Position numbers and translations under genes: made by a program. DNA of 64,000 nt from the NCBI RefSeq assembly GCF_028747205.1, contig NZ_CP112880.1, positions 5,580,001-5,644,000 on the forward strand. Reading direction: 5' to 3'. This document shows positions 27,479 to 37,391 of this stretch, one piece after another. The stretch is from Streptomyces sp. CA-278952. Its GTDB lineage: Bacteria > Actinomycetota > Actinomycetes > Streptomycetales > Streptomycetaceae. Each line of letters begins with the position of its first letter. Position 1 is the first letter of the stretch. The notes beneath the pieces are model-generated. The model had not been told where the DNA came from, searched no databases, and was given only the letters and a program-made list of their open reading frames with translations.

Positions 27479-29353
27479 GTGCCCGCGACTCCTTCCAACG
27501 TGCCCGAGCCGAGCCGTACCGACCCGGCGCTGATCCGCAATTTCTGCATCATCGCGCACATCGACCACGGCAAGTCGACCCTCGCCGACCGGATGCTTCA
27601 GCTGACCGGAGTGGTCGACCAGCGGCAGATGCGTGCTCAGTACCTCGACCGGATGGACATCGAGCGCGAGCGCGGCATCACCATCAAGTCCCAGGCGGTC
27701 CGGCTGCCCTGGGCCCCCAACACGGGTGAGGACACGGGCACCACCCATATCCTCAACATGATCGACACCCCGGGCCACGTGGACTTCACCTACGAGGTCT
27801 CCCGTTCGCTCGCGGCCTGCGAGGGCACGGTCCTGCTGGTCGACGCCGCGCAGGGCATCGAGGCCCAGACGCTGGCCAATCTCTATCTCGCGATGGAGAA
27901 CGACCTCACCATCGTCCCGGTGCTCAACAAGATCGACCTCCCCGCCGCGCAGCCGGAGAAGTTCTCCGAGGAGCTGGCCAACCTCATCGGCTGCCAGCCC
28001 GAGGACGTGCTCAAGGTCTCCGCGAAGACCGGCGTCGGCGTGGACGCGCTGCTCGACCGGGTCGTGCGGGACGTGCCGGCCCCGGTCGGCGTCGCGGACG
28101 CCCCCGCCCGCGCGATGATCTTCGACTCGGTCTACGACGCGTACCGCGGTGTCGTCACCTATGTCCGTGTCATCGACGGGCAGCTCAACAAGCGCGAGCG
28201 CATCCGCATGATGTCGACCGGCGCCACCCACGAGCTGCTGGAGATCGGGGTGTCGTCCCCCGAGATGACCCCGGCCGACGGCATCGGCGTGGGCGAGGTC
28301 GGCTACATCATCACCGGGGTGAAGGACGTCCGGCAGTCCAAGGTGGGTGACACCATCACCTCGCTGCACAACGGGGCGACCGAGGCGCTGGGCGGCTACA
28401 AGGAGCCCAAGCCGATGGTGTTCTCCGGGCTGTATCCCCTGGACGGCTCGGACTACCCGGACCTGCGCGAGGCGCTGGACAAGCTCCAGCTCAACGACGC
28501 CGCCCTGGTCTACGAGCCGGAGACCTCCGCCGCGCTCGGCTTCGGCTTCCGCGTCGGCTTCCTCGGCCTGCTCCACCTGGACGTGGTCCGTGAGCGGCTG
28601 GAGCGCGAGTTCGGCCTCGATCTGATCGCCACCGCCCCCAACGTGGTCTACCGCGTCGAGATGGAGGACGGCACCGAGCACGTCGTCACCAACCCGAGCG
28701 AGTTCCCCGAGGGCAAGATCGACAAGGTGCACGAGCCGGTGGTCCGCGCCACGGTGCTGGCCCCGAGCGAGTTCATCGGCGCGATCATGGAGCTGTGCCA
28801 GAACCGGCGCGGCACCCTGCTCGGCATGGACTACCTCTCCGAGGACCGGGTCGAGATCCGCTACACCCTGCCGCTCGCGGAGATCGTCTTCGACTTCTTC
28901 GACCAGCTGAAGTCCAAGACCCGGGGGTACGCCTCCCTCGACTACGAGCCCACCGGCGAGCAGTCGGCGCAGCTCGTCAAGGTCGACATCCTGCTGCACG
29001 GCGACAAGGTGGACGCGTTCTCCGCGGTCACCCACAAGGACAAGGCGTACGCGTACGGCGTGCGGCTCGTCGCCAAGCTGCAGAAGCTCATCCCCCGGCA
29101 GAACTTCGAGGTGCCGATCCAGGCGGCCATCGGCGCCCGGGTCATCGCCCGCGAGACCGTCCGCGCGATCCGCAAGGACGTCCTCGCCAAGTGCTACGGC
29201 GGTGACATCTCCCGTAAGCGGAAGCTGCTGGAGAAGCAGAAGGAGGGCAAGAAGCGGATGAAGATGGTCGGCAACGTGGAGGTGCCGCAGGACGCCTTCA
29301 TCTCCGTCCTGTCGACCGACGAGTCCGCGGGTGAGAGCAAGGGCAAGAAGTAG
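27479..29353 (+). CDS. lepA: Elongation factor 4 (LepA) GTPase
   Basis: LepA/EF4 (624 aa) is a ribosome-binding translational GTPase that acts in translation initiation or back-translocation. The G motifs are AHIDHGKST (G1), [12 protein letters not shown] (G3) and NKIDLP (G4), followed by domains II, III and V-like, and a lysine-rich LepA-specific C-terminal domain ([19 protein letters not shown]). Start GTG 27479 has AGGA 7 nt upstream. A strong terminator follows the stop. Confidence 0.97.
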   Translation: MPATPSNVPEPSRTDPALIRNFCIIAHIDHGKSTLADRMLQLTGVVDQRQMRAQYLDRMDIERERGITIKSQAVRLPWAPNTGEDTGTTHILNMIDTPGHVDFTYEVSRSLAACEGTVLLVDAAQGIEAQTLANLYLAMENDLTIVPVLNKIDLPAAQPEKFSEELANLIGCQPEDVLKVSAKTGVGVDALLDRVVRDVPAPVGVADAPARAMIFDSVYDAYRGVVTYVRVIDGQLNKRERIRMMSTGATHELLEIGVSSPEMTPADGIGVGEVGYIITGVKDVRQSKVGDTITSLHNGATEALGGYKEPKPMVFSGLYPLDGSDYPDLREALDKLQLNDAALVYEPETSAALGFGFRVGFLGLLHLDVVRERLEREFGLDLIATAPNVVYRVEMEDGTEHVVTNPSEFPEGKIDKVHEPVVRATVLAPSEFIGAIMELCQNRRGTLLGMDYLSEDRVEIRYTLPLAEIVFDFFDQLKSKTRGYASLDYEPTGEQSAQLVKVDILLHGDKVDAFSAVTHKDKAYAYGVRLVAKLQKLIPRQNFEVPIQAAIGARVIARETVRAIRKDVLAKCYGGDISRKRKLLEKQKEGKKRMKMVGNVEVPQDAFISVLSTDESAGESKGKK

Positions 29354-29363
29354 TCCGCTCTCC

Positions 29364-29405
29364 AGGGGCCCCCATGCCGCGGTACCGGCGTGGGGGCCCT
29401 TTCGT
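29364..29405 (+). terminator. Terminator after lepA
   Basis: AGGGGCCCCCATGCCG (29364-29379) pairs with CGGCGTGGGGGCCCT (29386-29400) with a wobble/bulge, followed by TTCGTT. Confidence 0.75.
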
Positions 29406-29429
29406 TATGAAAGCTGCGGTCCGTTGCCT

Positions 29430-29491
29430 CTTACGTGGCGGACACGCGCGCTCTACTCTGATCACGACTCGATGGTTACTGGTCAGTTAAA
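29430..29491 (+). promoter_or_regulatory. Promoter and operator candidate upstream of the acyl-CoA synthetase
   Basis: TTACGT (29430-29435), an 18-nt spacer and TACTCT (29454-29459) form a promoter. About 17 nt after the -10 lies TTACTGGTCAGTTAA (29476-29490), an imperfect palindrome with the exact core ACTG-GT-CAGT. Its position just downstream of the predicted start fits a repressor such as a TetR-type fatty-acid regulator; this is inference. Confidence 0.4.
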
Positions 29492-29615
29492 CAAGCCCGA
29501 ACGAGCAGGTTGCGCAGCAGCACGAGAGCAGCAGGCGGTAGGCAGTAGGACCACAGCAGCCAGTCGCCGTATCAAAGAAGCCGGTCGTAGCAATGCCGCA
29601 GGCCCGGAGGACGTC

Positions 29616-31505
<1,890 letters not shown>

Positions 31506-31571
31506 GCCACAGGGCCTGGGCGCGGGCCTCTCATCGCGGCCGTCCGGGGGCTCGGCCCCGGGCGGGCACCG

Positions 31572-31609
31572 ACGGGGCGGCGGGACACCAGGGTGTCCGG
31601 CCGCCCCGT
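31572..31609 (+). terminator. Terminator after the acyl-CoA synthetase gene
   Basis: An 18-bp stem (31572-31589 with 31592-31609, arms around GGGACACC/GGTGTCC) with one mismatch and a 2-nt centre. Confidence 0.65.
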
Positions 31610-31782
31610 TCGCCTGTTCCCGGGCGGCCCGACCGACCGGGCGGGCGGGCGGGAGCGTCGCGTCGCGGACGTCGATGTGCGCGCCGCGCCGGTCGTTCGC
31701 CGCAGTGGTCGACTTCAGCCGTGCCTCCTGCACGCGCCGATCTCTCGCGGGCCCGCCCCGAGCCGGCGGGTCCGAGCCGACT

Positions 31783-32979
31783 TCACTCGCGCCGACCTCG
31801 CAGGACCTTGGCGAGCACCACCACGAGCAGTCCCGCGCAGGGGATCACCAGCAGGCCGGTGCGCAGGCTGGTCGCGTCGGCGACGTAACCGACGACCGGA
31901 GGGGACAGCAGGAAGCCCAGGCGCATGAGCCAGGAGACGATCGTCAGACCCGATCCGGGTTTGAGGCCGGGCAGGGCGTCGGCTTCGTGCATCGCCGCCG
32001 GCACCAGCGTCGCCACCCCGAATCCGGCCAGGGCGAAGCCCAGGATGGTTCCGGGCAGGGTCGGCACCGCCAGGGCGAGTCCCATGCCGACCGTGGTGAT
32101 CAGGCCGCCGGTCCGGGCCACGGCTCGCTGACCGAAACGGTCGACGAGGCGGTCGCCGATGATGCGCCCGATGAACTGGGCGCCCACCAGGGCGATGAAG
32201 CCCCAGGCGGCGAGCGCCGCGGAGGTGTGCAGGGAGTCCGAAAGGTAGAGGGCGGCCCAGGAGTTTCCCGCGTCCTCGACGAGCGTGCCGGCCGTGGCGA
32301 TCAGTACGAGTGCCGCCAGCGCGTATCCGACGCGCGAGAATCCGGCCGCTCCCTCGGCGCTCCGCCGTTCCGGACCGTCCTCCTCGGGCTCGTTGTCCGG
32401 GCCGGGCAGGCAGAAGCGCCATGCGGTCACGGCGGCGAGAACGAGGACGATCGCCGAGACCGTGAGGTGCACGCCGAGCGACAGGCCCAGCGCCATCGCT
32501 CCGGCGGCCATCAGCCCTCCGGTGACGGCGCCGATGGACCAGATCGCGTGGAACGAGTTCAGGATGGAGCGTCCGTAGAGCCGCTGCACCCGTAGACCGT
32601 GCGCGTTCTGCGCGACATCCGTCAGCGCGTCCATGGCTCCGGCCAGGAACAAGGCGCCCGCGAACAGCGCGGGCGAAGGGGCGAGGCCGGCGGCCAGGAT
32701 CCCCATCGCCGTCAGCAGGGTGCCGACGACCGCGACCCGCGCCGAGCCCGCGCGGCGGATGAGCACCCCTGCCGCGAGGCCGGCCGCGATGGCGCCCGCG
32801 GGGAACGCGGCGACCGCCAGTCCGTAGGCGCCGTTGCTGATCGCCAGATCGTCCTTGATCTGCGGATACCTCGGCAGCAGGTTGGCGAACACGGCCCCGT
32901 TGGTGAAGAACAGGACGGCTACGGCGGCCCGCGCGTGCCGCCCGGCGCGGAGAGGACGTGCCTCGATGTCGACGGTCAT
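31783..32979 (-). CDS. MFS transporter
   Basis: A 398-aa major-facilitator protein with about 12 predicted membrane helices. The loop between helices 2 and 3 reads GVLIRRAGSARVAVVG and the N-terminal half contains NGAVFANLLPRYPQIKDDL. A charged, acidic loop (NEPEEDGPERRS) separates the two halves. The substrate cannot be told; the relatives I recall include sugar-efflux or drug-export-like carriers. The ATG at 32979 has no ribosome site, but TAGGGT stands 7 nt upstream on this strand, so the mRNA is probably leaderless. A 22-bp near-perfect palindrome sits directly behind the -10 box, so it is likely repressed by a dimeric regulator not encoded nearby. Confidence 0.88.
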   Translation of the reverse strand: MTVDIEARPLRAGRHARAAVAVLFFTNGAVFANLLPRYPQIKDDLAISNGAYGLAVAAFPAGAIAAGLAAGVLIRRAGSARVAVVGTLLTAMGILAAGLAPSPALFAGALFLAGAMDALTDVAQNAHGLRVQRLYGRSILNSFHAIWSIGAVTGGLMAAGAMALGLSLGVHLTVSAIVLVLAAVTAWRFCLPGPDNEPEEDGPERRSAEGAAGFSRVGYALAALVLIATAGTLVEDAGNSWAALYLSDSLHTSAALAAWGFIALVGAQFIGRIIGDRLVDRFGQRAVARTGGLITTVGMGLALAVPTLPGTILGFALAGFGVATLVPAAMHEADALPGLKPGSGLTIVSWLMRLGFLLSPPVVGYVADATSLRTGLLVIPCAGLLVVVLAKVLRGRRE

Positions 32980-33325
32980 GCGGAGGACCCTAACCCCGGA
33001 GCGTACGAACGTACACTCCTGCTGGTGATAAATCCCGACCGAGCGGTAAGTATTTCACCCGGCGGACGGAGGGCACCGTCCCGCGCCCACCGGGGATGCG
33101 TTCGGTTAGGCTGGCCTTCCCTTGGTGGAGCCCGGGGTGTGCGGGCCCGGGTGCGCGGGCCGGTTCCGGTGCCGCAGATGAAGACCCGGCGGACCGAACG
33201 GACACGGGCGGGGCGCAGGTGAGAGTCGCCGACCGGACTCGCGCGCGTTGTGCGCCCCGCGAAGGGACCGCTCACACGGACGACGGAGAACGTGGGCTTC
33301 GGGCCTGCGTGCGAGGTGGGGCACT
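32980..33325. other. 346-bp divergent region between the MFS and DedA-like genes
   Basis: No gene supported. The left end holds the MFS promoter and palindromic operator. A TAGGCT box near 33107 could be a promoter for the rightward gene. Frames here lack ribosome sites and end without recognisable domains. Confidence 0.5.
32987..33019 (-). promoter_or_regulatory. MFS promoter with 22-bp palindromic operator
   Basis: On the minus strand TAGGGT (32987-32992) is 7 nt before the ATG. The dyad 32998-33019 has arms GGAGCGTACG and CGTACACTCC around AA, with one mismatched pair; its core GTACGAACGTAC is perfect. It fills the space upstream of the -10, a classic repressor position. Confidence 0.5.
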
Positions 33326-33808
33326 GTGGACAGGATCGCGCTCGCGGCCGGGGCCCTCTACGTCATCGTCCTCCTCCGCGCCGGAGGGACGTTCGCCGTC
33401 GGGTGGCTCGCGGGAGCCGGCGCGCGGCGCGGCAGGTTCGCGGGGCTGACCTCTTCGGCGAAGTTCCGGCGCGCCGAGGGCGCCATCCAGCGGTGGGGCG
33501 CACCGGTGGTGGCCGTCTCCTTCCTGACGGTCGGGTTCCAGACCGCCGTCAACTTCCTCGCGGGCAGTATGCGTATGCCGTTGCCGCGCTACCTCCCCGC
33601 GCTGTTCGTGGGCGGAGCGGCCTGGGCGCTGATCTACGCGACCGCGGGGCTCGGCGTGCTGGAGGTCCTCGGAAGGCTCTTCGCCGAGCGGACCGCCTTC
33701 GGGGTGTCCGCCGTGGCGGTGCTCCTGCTCGCGGTGTGCGGGGTGGTGGTGTACCGCAGGAGGAGGGCGGCTCCGTCCTCCGTCGACGCCGCTGCCGACG
33801 CGTCGTGA
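33326..33808 (+). CDS. DedA-like (VTT/SNARE-associated-type) membrane protein
   Basis: A 160-aa integral membrane protein with about four hydrophobic segments. The region RFAGLTSSAKFRRAEGAIQRWGAPVVAVS and LTVGFQTAVNFLAGSMRMPLPRYLPAL is typical of the DedA family, thought to flip or translocate lipids. It is shorter than usual DedA proteins (about 200 aa) and lacks part of the N-terminus, so it may be a small variant. The GTG at 33326 follows GAGGTGGGG. A basic cytoplasmic tail ends the protein. No operon partner is obvious. Confidence 0.78.
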   Translation: MDRIALAAGALYVIVLLRAGGTFAVGWLAGAGARRGRFAGLTSSAKFRRAEGAIQRWGAPVVAVSFLTVGFQTAVNFLAGSMRMPLPRYLPALFVGGAAWALIYATAGLGVLEVLGRLFAERTAFGVSAVAVLLLAVCGVVVYRRRRAAPSSVDAAADAS

Positions 33809-33984
33809 ATCCGGCCGACGGGGGTCTTCCACGCCTTCGATCCGGCTCCGGCCCTCGGGGTCGCGCGTTTCCGAAGCGTTGCGTTCGAATCTGCTCGATT
33901 TTCTGCCCACTTCGGTAACTCGGTGCTTATGGATGCGGCCGGTCTGTCACTCTGTCGGTGTCGTCGGACCGTAGGAGCCGCACC

Positions 33985-36039
33985 ATGGCGCCCATTCCCT
34001 TGCAGCGGGAAACCATGCAGCGTCCCGGCACCACCCGTGCCGGGCTCGCGCACGGCCCGCGGCTGGCCAGCCGCACCAGCCTGCCCGGCATACCGCTCGC
34101 CCCGTCCGCCGCCCGCCGGTTCGTGCGGGCCGCGCTCGCGGAGTGGACCGGGATCGGGGTGCCCGCGGCCGTGGGCTTCAGTGACCGGCTGGCCGACGAC
34201 GCCGTGACCGTCACCAACGAGCTGGTCACCAACGCCGTGGTGCACGCCGGGACCACCGTCGACCTGGTGCTCAGGCTGGAGGAGGAGGGCGGTGAGGAGC
34301 CATCCGCCGCCCTCGTCCTGGAGGTCACCGACCACCACCCGGCCCGCCCGGTGAGCGGCGACGAGCCCGGCGCGGGCCCCGGACCGGCCGGGGTGAGTCC
34401 CGGAGGGCTGCCCGATCCCGCCGAGTACGGCCGTGGCCTCCAGCTCGTCGCCACCCTCGCCGACTCCTGGGGCATCACCTACCGCACCGGCCTCAAGACC
34501 GTCTGGGCCCGCCTCCCCGTCGACGACTGGAGCGCCCCGCCCGCCCCGCCCGACGGGGAGGCCCTCAGACGCGGCCTGCGCGCCGCCGAGATCCTCGCCC
34601 CCGCGGCCAGGCGCACCGAGCGCGACGACGCGGTCTGGGACAGCCGGGGCGCCCCGGCCTTCCTCGCCGAGGCCTCCGACCTGCTCGCCGGGCAGCTCGA
34701 CGAGGACCTGGTGGCCGCCATAGCGGGCCAGCTCCTGGTGCCCCGGCTGGCGGACTGGTGCGCGATCTGGCTGGAGACCGAGGGCGGGGGACCGGCCGCC
34801 GAACCCCGGCTCGCCCGGGTCTGGCACAGCGACGAGACCGGCACCGAGCCCCTGCGCGCCGTCCTGGAGCGGGAGCCCCTCCGCCTCCCGGCCGCCGTCG
34901 GCTCCGGTCCCGTCCCCGTCCCCGTGCCCTGGCCCGCCCACCCTGCCGAGGAGGACCGCAAGGAGGGCCGCGAGAAGGACGGAGAGGGCCGGGAGGAAGG
35001 CCGCGAGGGCCGGGAGGAAGGCCGCGAGGACCGGCAGGCCGCTGCCGCTGCCGCGACGCCCCCGCACCCCGGCGGCCGGGACGGCGCCGCGCTCGCCTTC
35101 CGCATCACCGCGGGCGGCCGGGCGCTCGGCACCGTCCTCGTCGGCCGCGAGGGCGTCGCCCAGGTGCCGGAGGCCGTCGCCTCGCTGATCGAGGACTTCG
35201 TCCGCCGCCTCGGTCTCGCCGTCGGCGCGGCCCGCGCCTACACCCGCCAGGCCACCATCAGCCGGATCCTCCAGCGCGGCCTGCTCCCCAGCAAGGTCGC
35301 CGAGATCCCCGGCGTCACCAACGCCCTCGTCTACGAACCCAGCGACGACGGGGTGGTCGGCGGTGACTTCTACGACATTTTCGCGTGCCCCGGCGACCGC
35401 TGGTGCTTCGTCCTCGGCGACGTCCAGGGCAGCGGCCCCGAGGCCGCCGTCGTCACCGGCCTCGCCCGCCCCTGGCTGCGGCTGCTCTCCCGGGAGGGCT
35501 TCGGCGTCGGGGAGGTCCTGGACCGGCTGAACCGGCTGCTCCTCGACGACGCCATGGAGGCCGCCGAGGCCGCCGCCCTGATGGTCGCCGCAGCCGGGGG
35601 CCAGCAGCTCCACGACGGCACCCAGTCCCGGTTCCTCTCCCTGCTGTACGGGGAGGTCGTGCCGCTCCCCGACGGCGGGGTCCGCTGCACGGTGGCCAGC
35701 GCCGGGCACCCCCTGCCGCTGCTGCTGCGCCCCGACGGCTCCGTACGCCCGGCCGCCGAGCCCCAGGTGCTGCTCGGGGTCGTCGAGGACGTGGCGTACG
35801 AAAGCCAGGGCTTCGACCTCGCGCCCGGGGACACCCTGCTCTGCGTCACGGACGGGGTGACCGAGCGCCGGTCGGGGCCGCTGATGTTCGACGACGGGGA
35901 CGGGCTGGCCCGGGTGCTGGCCGGGTGCGCCGGGCTGCCCGCCGAGGCGACGGCCGAGCGCATCCGGCGGGCCGTCCACGAGTTCGCCGAGCAGCCGCCC
36001 GACGACGACGTGGCCCTGCTGGTGCTGCACGCGGATTGA
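33985..36039 (+). CDS. SpoIIE-type phosphatase with anti-sigma HATPase domain
   Basis: A 684-aa three-part regulator. Residues about 35-180 are a HATPase_c domain of the RsbW/SpoIIAB anti-sigma-factor kind (NELVTNAVVHAG near 78 and YGRGLQLV near 149). A GAF-like middle follows (about 215-410) with an inserted, highly charged Glu/Arg/Gly stretch (about 325-350, coded by short repeats near 34960-35040). The C-terminal half is a PP2C-type SpoIIE phosphatase (VVGGDFYDIF near 457; VTDGVTERR). Such proteins usually switch sigma-factor partners by phosphorylating or dephosphorylating an STAS protein; no STAS or sigma gene is adjacent. Start ATG 33985 with AGGAG upstream. Confidence 0.9.
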   Translation: MAPIPLQRETMQRPGTTRAGLAHGPRLASRTSLPGIPLAPSAARRFVRAALAEWTGIGVPAAVGFSDRLADDAVTVTNELVTNAVVHAGTTVDLVLRLEEEGGEEPSAALVLEVTDHHPARPVSGDEPGAGPGPAGVSPGGLPDPAEYGRGLQLVATLADSWGITYRTGLKTVWARLPVDDWSAPPAPPDGEALRRGLRAAEILAPAARRTERDDAVWDSRGAPAFLAEASDLLAGQLDEDLVAAIAGQLLVPRLADWCAIWLETEGGGPAAEPRLARVWHSDETGTEPLRAVLEREPLRLPAAVGSGPVPVPVPWPAHPAEEDRKEGREKDGEGREEGREGREEGREDRQAAAAAATPPHPGGRDGAALAFRITAGGRALGTVLVGREGVAQVPEAVASLIEDFVRRLGLAVGAARAYTRQATISRILQRGLLPSKVAEIPGVTNALVYEPSDDGVVGGDFYDIFACPGDRWCFVLGDVQGSGPEAAVVTGLARPWLRLLSREGFGVGEVLDRLNRLLLDDAMEAAEAAALMVAAAGGQQLHDGTQSRFLSLLYGEVVPLPDGGVRCTVASAGHPLPLLLRPDGSVRPAAEPQVLLGVVEDVAYESQGFDLAPGDTLLCVTDGVTERRSGPLMFDDGDGLARVLAGCAGLPAEATAERIRRAVHEFAEQPPDDDVALLVLHAD

Positions 36040-36051
36040 ACGGGCCGGCGG

Positions 36052-36130
36052 GCGGGAAGCCACCCGGTCCGGGAAATCCCCGCAGTGAGCCGCGGGAAGC
36101 CACCCGGTCCGGGGAACTCCCGCGGCGAGC
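36052..36130. repeat. Two 40-bp tandem direct repeats upstream of hemW
   Basis: 36052-36090 and 36092-36130 begin with the same 18 bases (GCGGGAAGCCACCCGGTC) and stay close to identical over about 39 bp, with 40-bp spacing. The second copy ends at the hemW -10 box, so it covers the -35 region. Confidence 0.8.
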
Positions 36131-36146
36131 GACAATGGTCGGTATG
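36131..36146 (+). promoter_or_regulatory. Leaderless promoter of hemW
   Basis: GACAAT (36131-36136), 7 nt, then ATG at 36144 with no ribosome site. Confidence 0.55.
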
Positions 36147-37376
36147 CCTTCCGTACTGCCCGATGGTGAGCCCGTGCCCGACGACGGGGCGCTGCCCCGC
36201 CACGCCCTGGAAGGCGCAGCCGACCGCCCGCTCGGCTTCTACCTGCACGTCCCCTACTGCGCCACCCGCTGCGGCTACTGCGACTTCAACACCTACACCG
36301 CCACCGAGCTGCGCGGCTCCGGCGGGGCGCTGGCCTCCCGCGACAACTACGCCGCCCACCTGATCGAAGAGGTCCGCCAGGCCCGCAAGGTCCTCGGCGA
36401 CGACCCGCGCCCCGTGCGCACGGTCTTCGTCGGCGGCGGCACGCCCACCCTGCTGCCGGCCGCCGACCTCGTGCGCATGCTGGCGGCGATCAGGGAGGAG
36501 TTCGGGCTCGCGGACGACGCGGAGATCACCACCGAGGCCAATCCGGAGTCCGTCGACCCGGCCTACCTCGCCGCGCTCCGCGAGGGCGGCTTCAACCGGG
36601 TCTCCTTCGGCATGCAGAGCGCCAAGCAGCACGTCCTGAAGATCCTGGACCGCACGCACACCCCCGGCCGCCCCGAGGCCTGTGTCGCCGAGGCCCGGGC
36701 GGCGGGCTTCGACCACGTCAACCTCGACCTGATCTACGGCACTCCCGGCGAGTCCGACGACGACTGGCGGGCCACCCTGGACGCCGCGATCGGCGCGGGC
36801 CCCGACCACGTCTCCGCGTACGCCCTGATCGTCGAGGAGGGCACCCAGCTCGCCCGCCGCATCCGGCGCGGCGAGATCCCGATGACCGACGACGACGCGC
36901 ACGCCGACCGCTACCTCATCGCGGACGAGGCCTTCGCCGCCGCCGGCTTCGACTGGTACGAGGTCTCCAACTGGGCCACCACCGAGGCCGGCCGCTGCCT
37001 GCACAACGAGCTGTACTGGCGCGGCGCCGACTGGTGGGGCGCGGGCCCCGGCGCCCACAGCCACGTCGGCGGAGTCCGCTGGTGGAACGTGAAGCACCCC
37101 GGCGCGTACGCCCAGGCGCTCTCCGAGGGCCGCTCACCCGGCGCGGGCCGCGAGATCCTCGGCCAGGAGGACCGCCGGGTCGAGCGCATCCTGCTGGAGC
37201 TCCGGCTGCGCGAGGGCTGCCCGCTCTCCCTCCTGAAGCCCGACGGCCTCGCCGCCTCCCGCCGCGCCCTGACCGACGGGCTGCTGGACCCGGAGCCGTA
37301 CGGGAAGGGCCGCGCGGTCCTCACCCTGCGCGGGCGGCTCCTGGCCGACGCCGTCGTCCGCGACCTCGTCGACTGA
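36144..37376 (+). CDS. hemW: Radical SAM heme chaperone HemW
   Basis: HemW (410 aa) is a radical-SAM protein that binds heme and delivers it to respiratory enzymes; it is often misnamed coproporphyrinogen III oxidase. The [4Fe-4S] site is C39-x3-C43-x2-C46 followed by DF, the form typical of HemW rather than HemN. Other family marks are FVGGGTPTLLPAADL and the C-terminal HemN-type domain. I start at ATG 36144: GACAAT is 7 nt upstream. An ATG at 36135 would add three residues. The classic order hemW - hrcA - dnaJ is interrupted here by three opposite-strand genes. Confidence 0.94.
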   Translation: MPSVLPDGEPVPDDGALPRHALEGAADRPLGFYLHVPYCATRCGYCDFNTYTATELRGSGGALASRDNYAAHLIEEVRQARKVLGDDPRPVRTVFVGGGTPTLLPAADLVRMLAAIREEFGLADDAEITTEANPESVDPAYLAALREGGFNRVSFGMQSAKQHVLKILDRTHTPGRPEACVAEARAAGFDHVNLDLIYGTPGESDDDWRATLDAAIGAGPDHVSAYALIVEEGTQLARRIRRGEIPMTDDDAHADRYLIADEAFAAAGFDWYEVSNWATTEAGRCLHNELYWRGADWWGAGPGAHSHVGGVRWWNVKHPGAYAQALSEGRSPGAGREILGQEDRRVERILLELRLREGCPLSLLKPDGLAASRRALTDGLLDPEPYGKGRAVLTLRGRLLADAVVRDLVD

Positions 37377-37391
37377 TCCGGCCGGGCCGCC

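Noticed and set aside
33100..33125. GGTTAGGCTGGCC stretch considered as an iron-box (DmdR/IdeR type)
   Set aside because: Only half of the palindrome fits; the second half does not match, and the following gene is DedA-like with no iron link.
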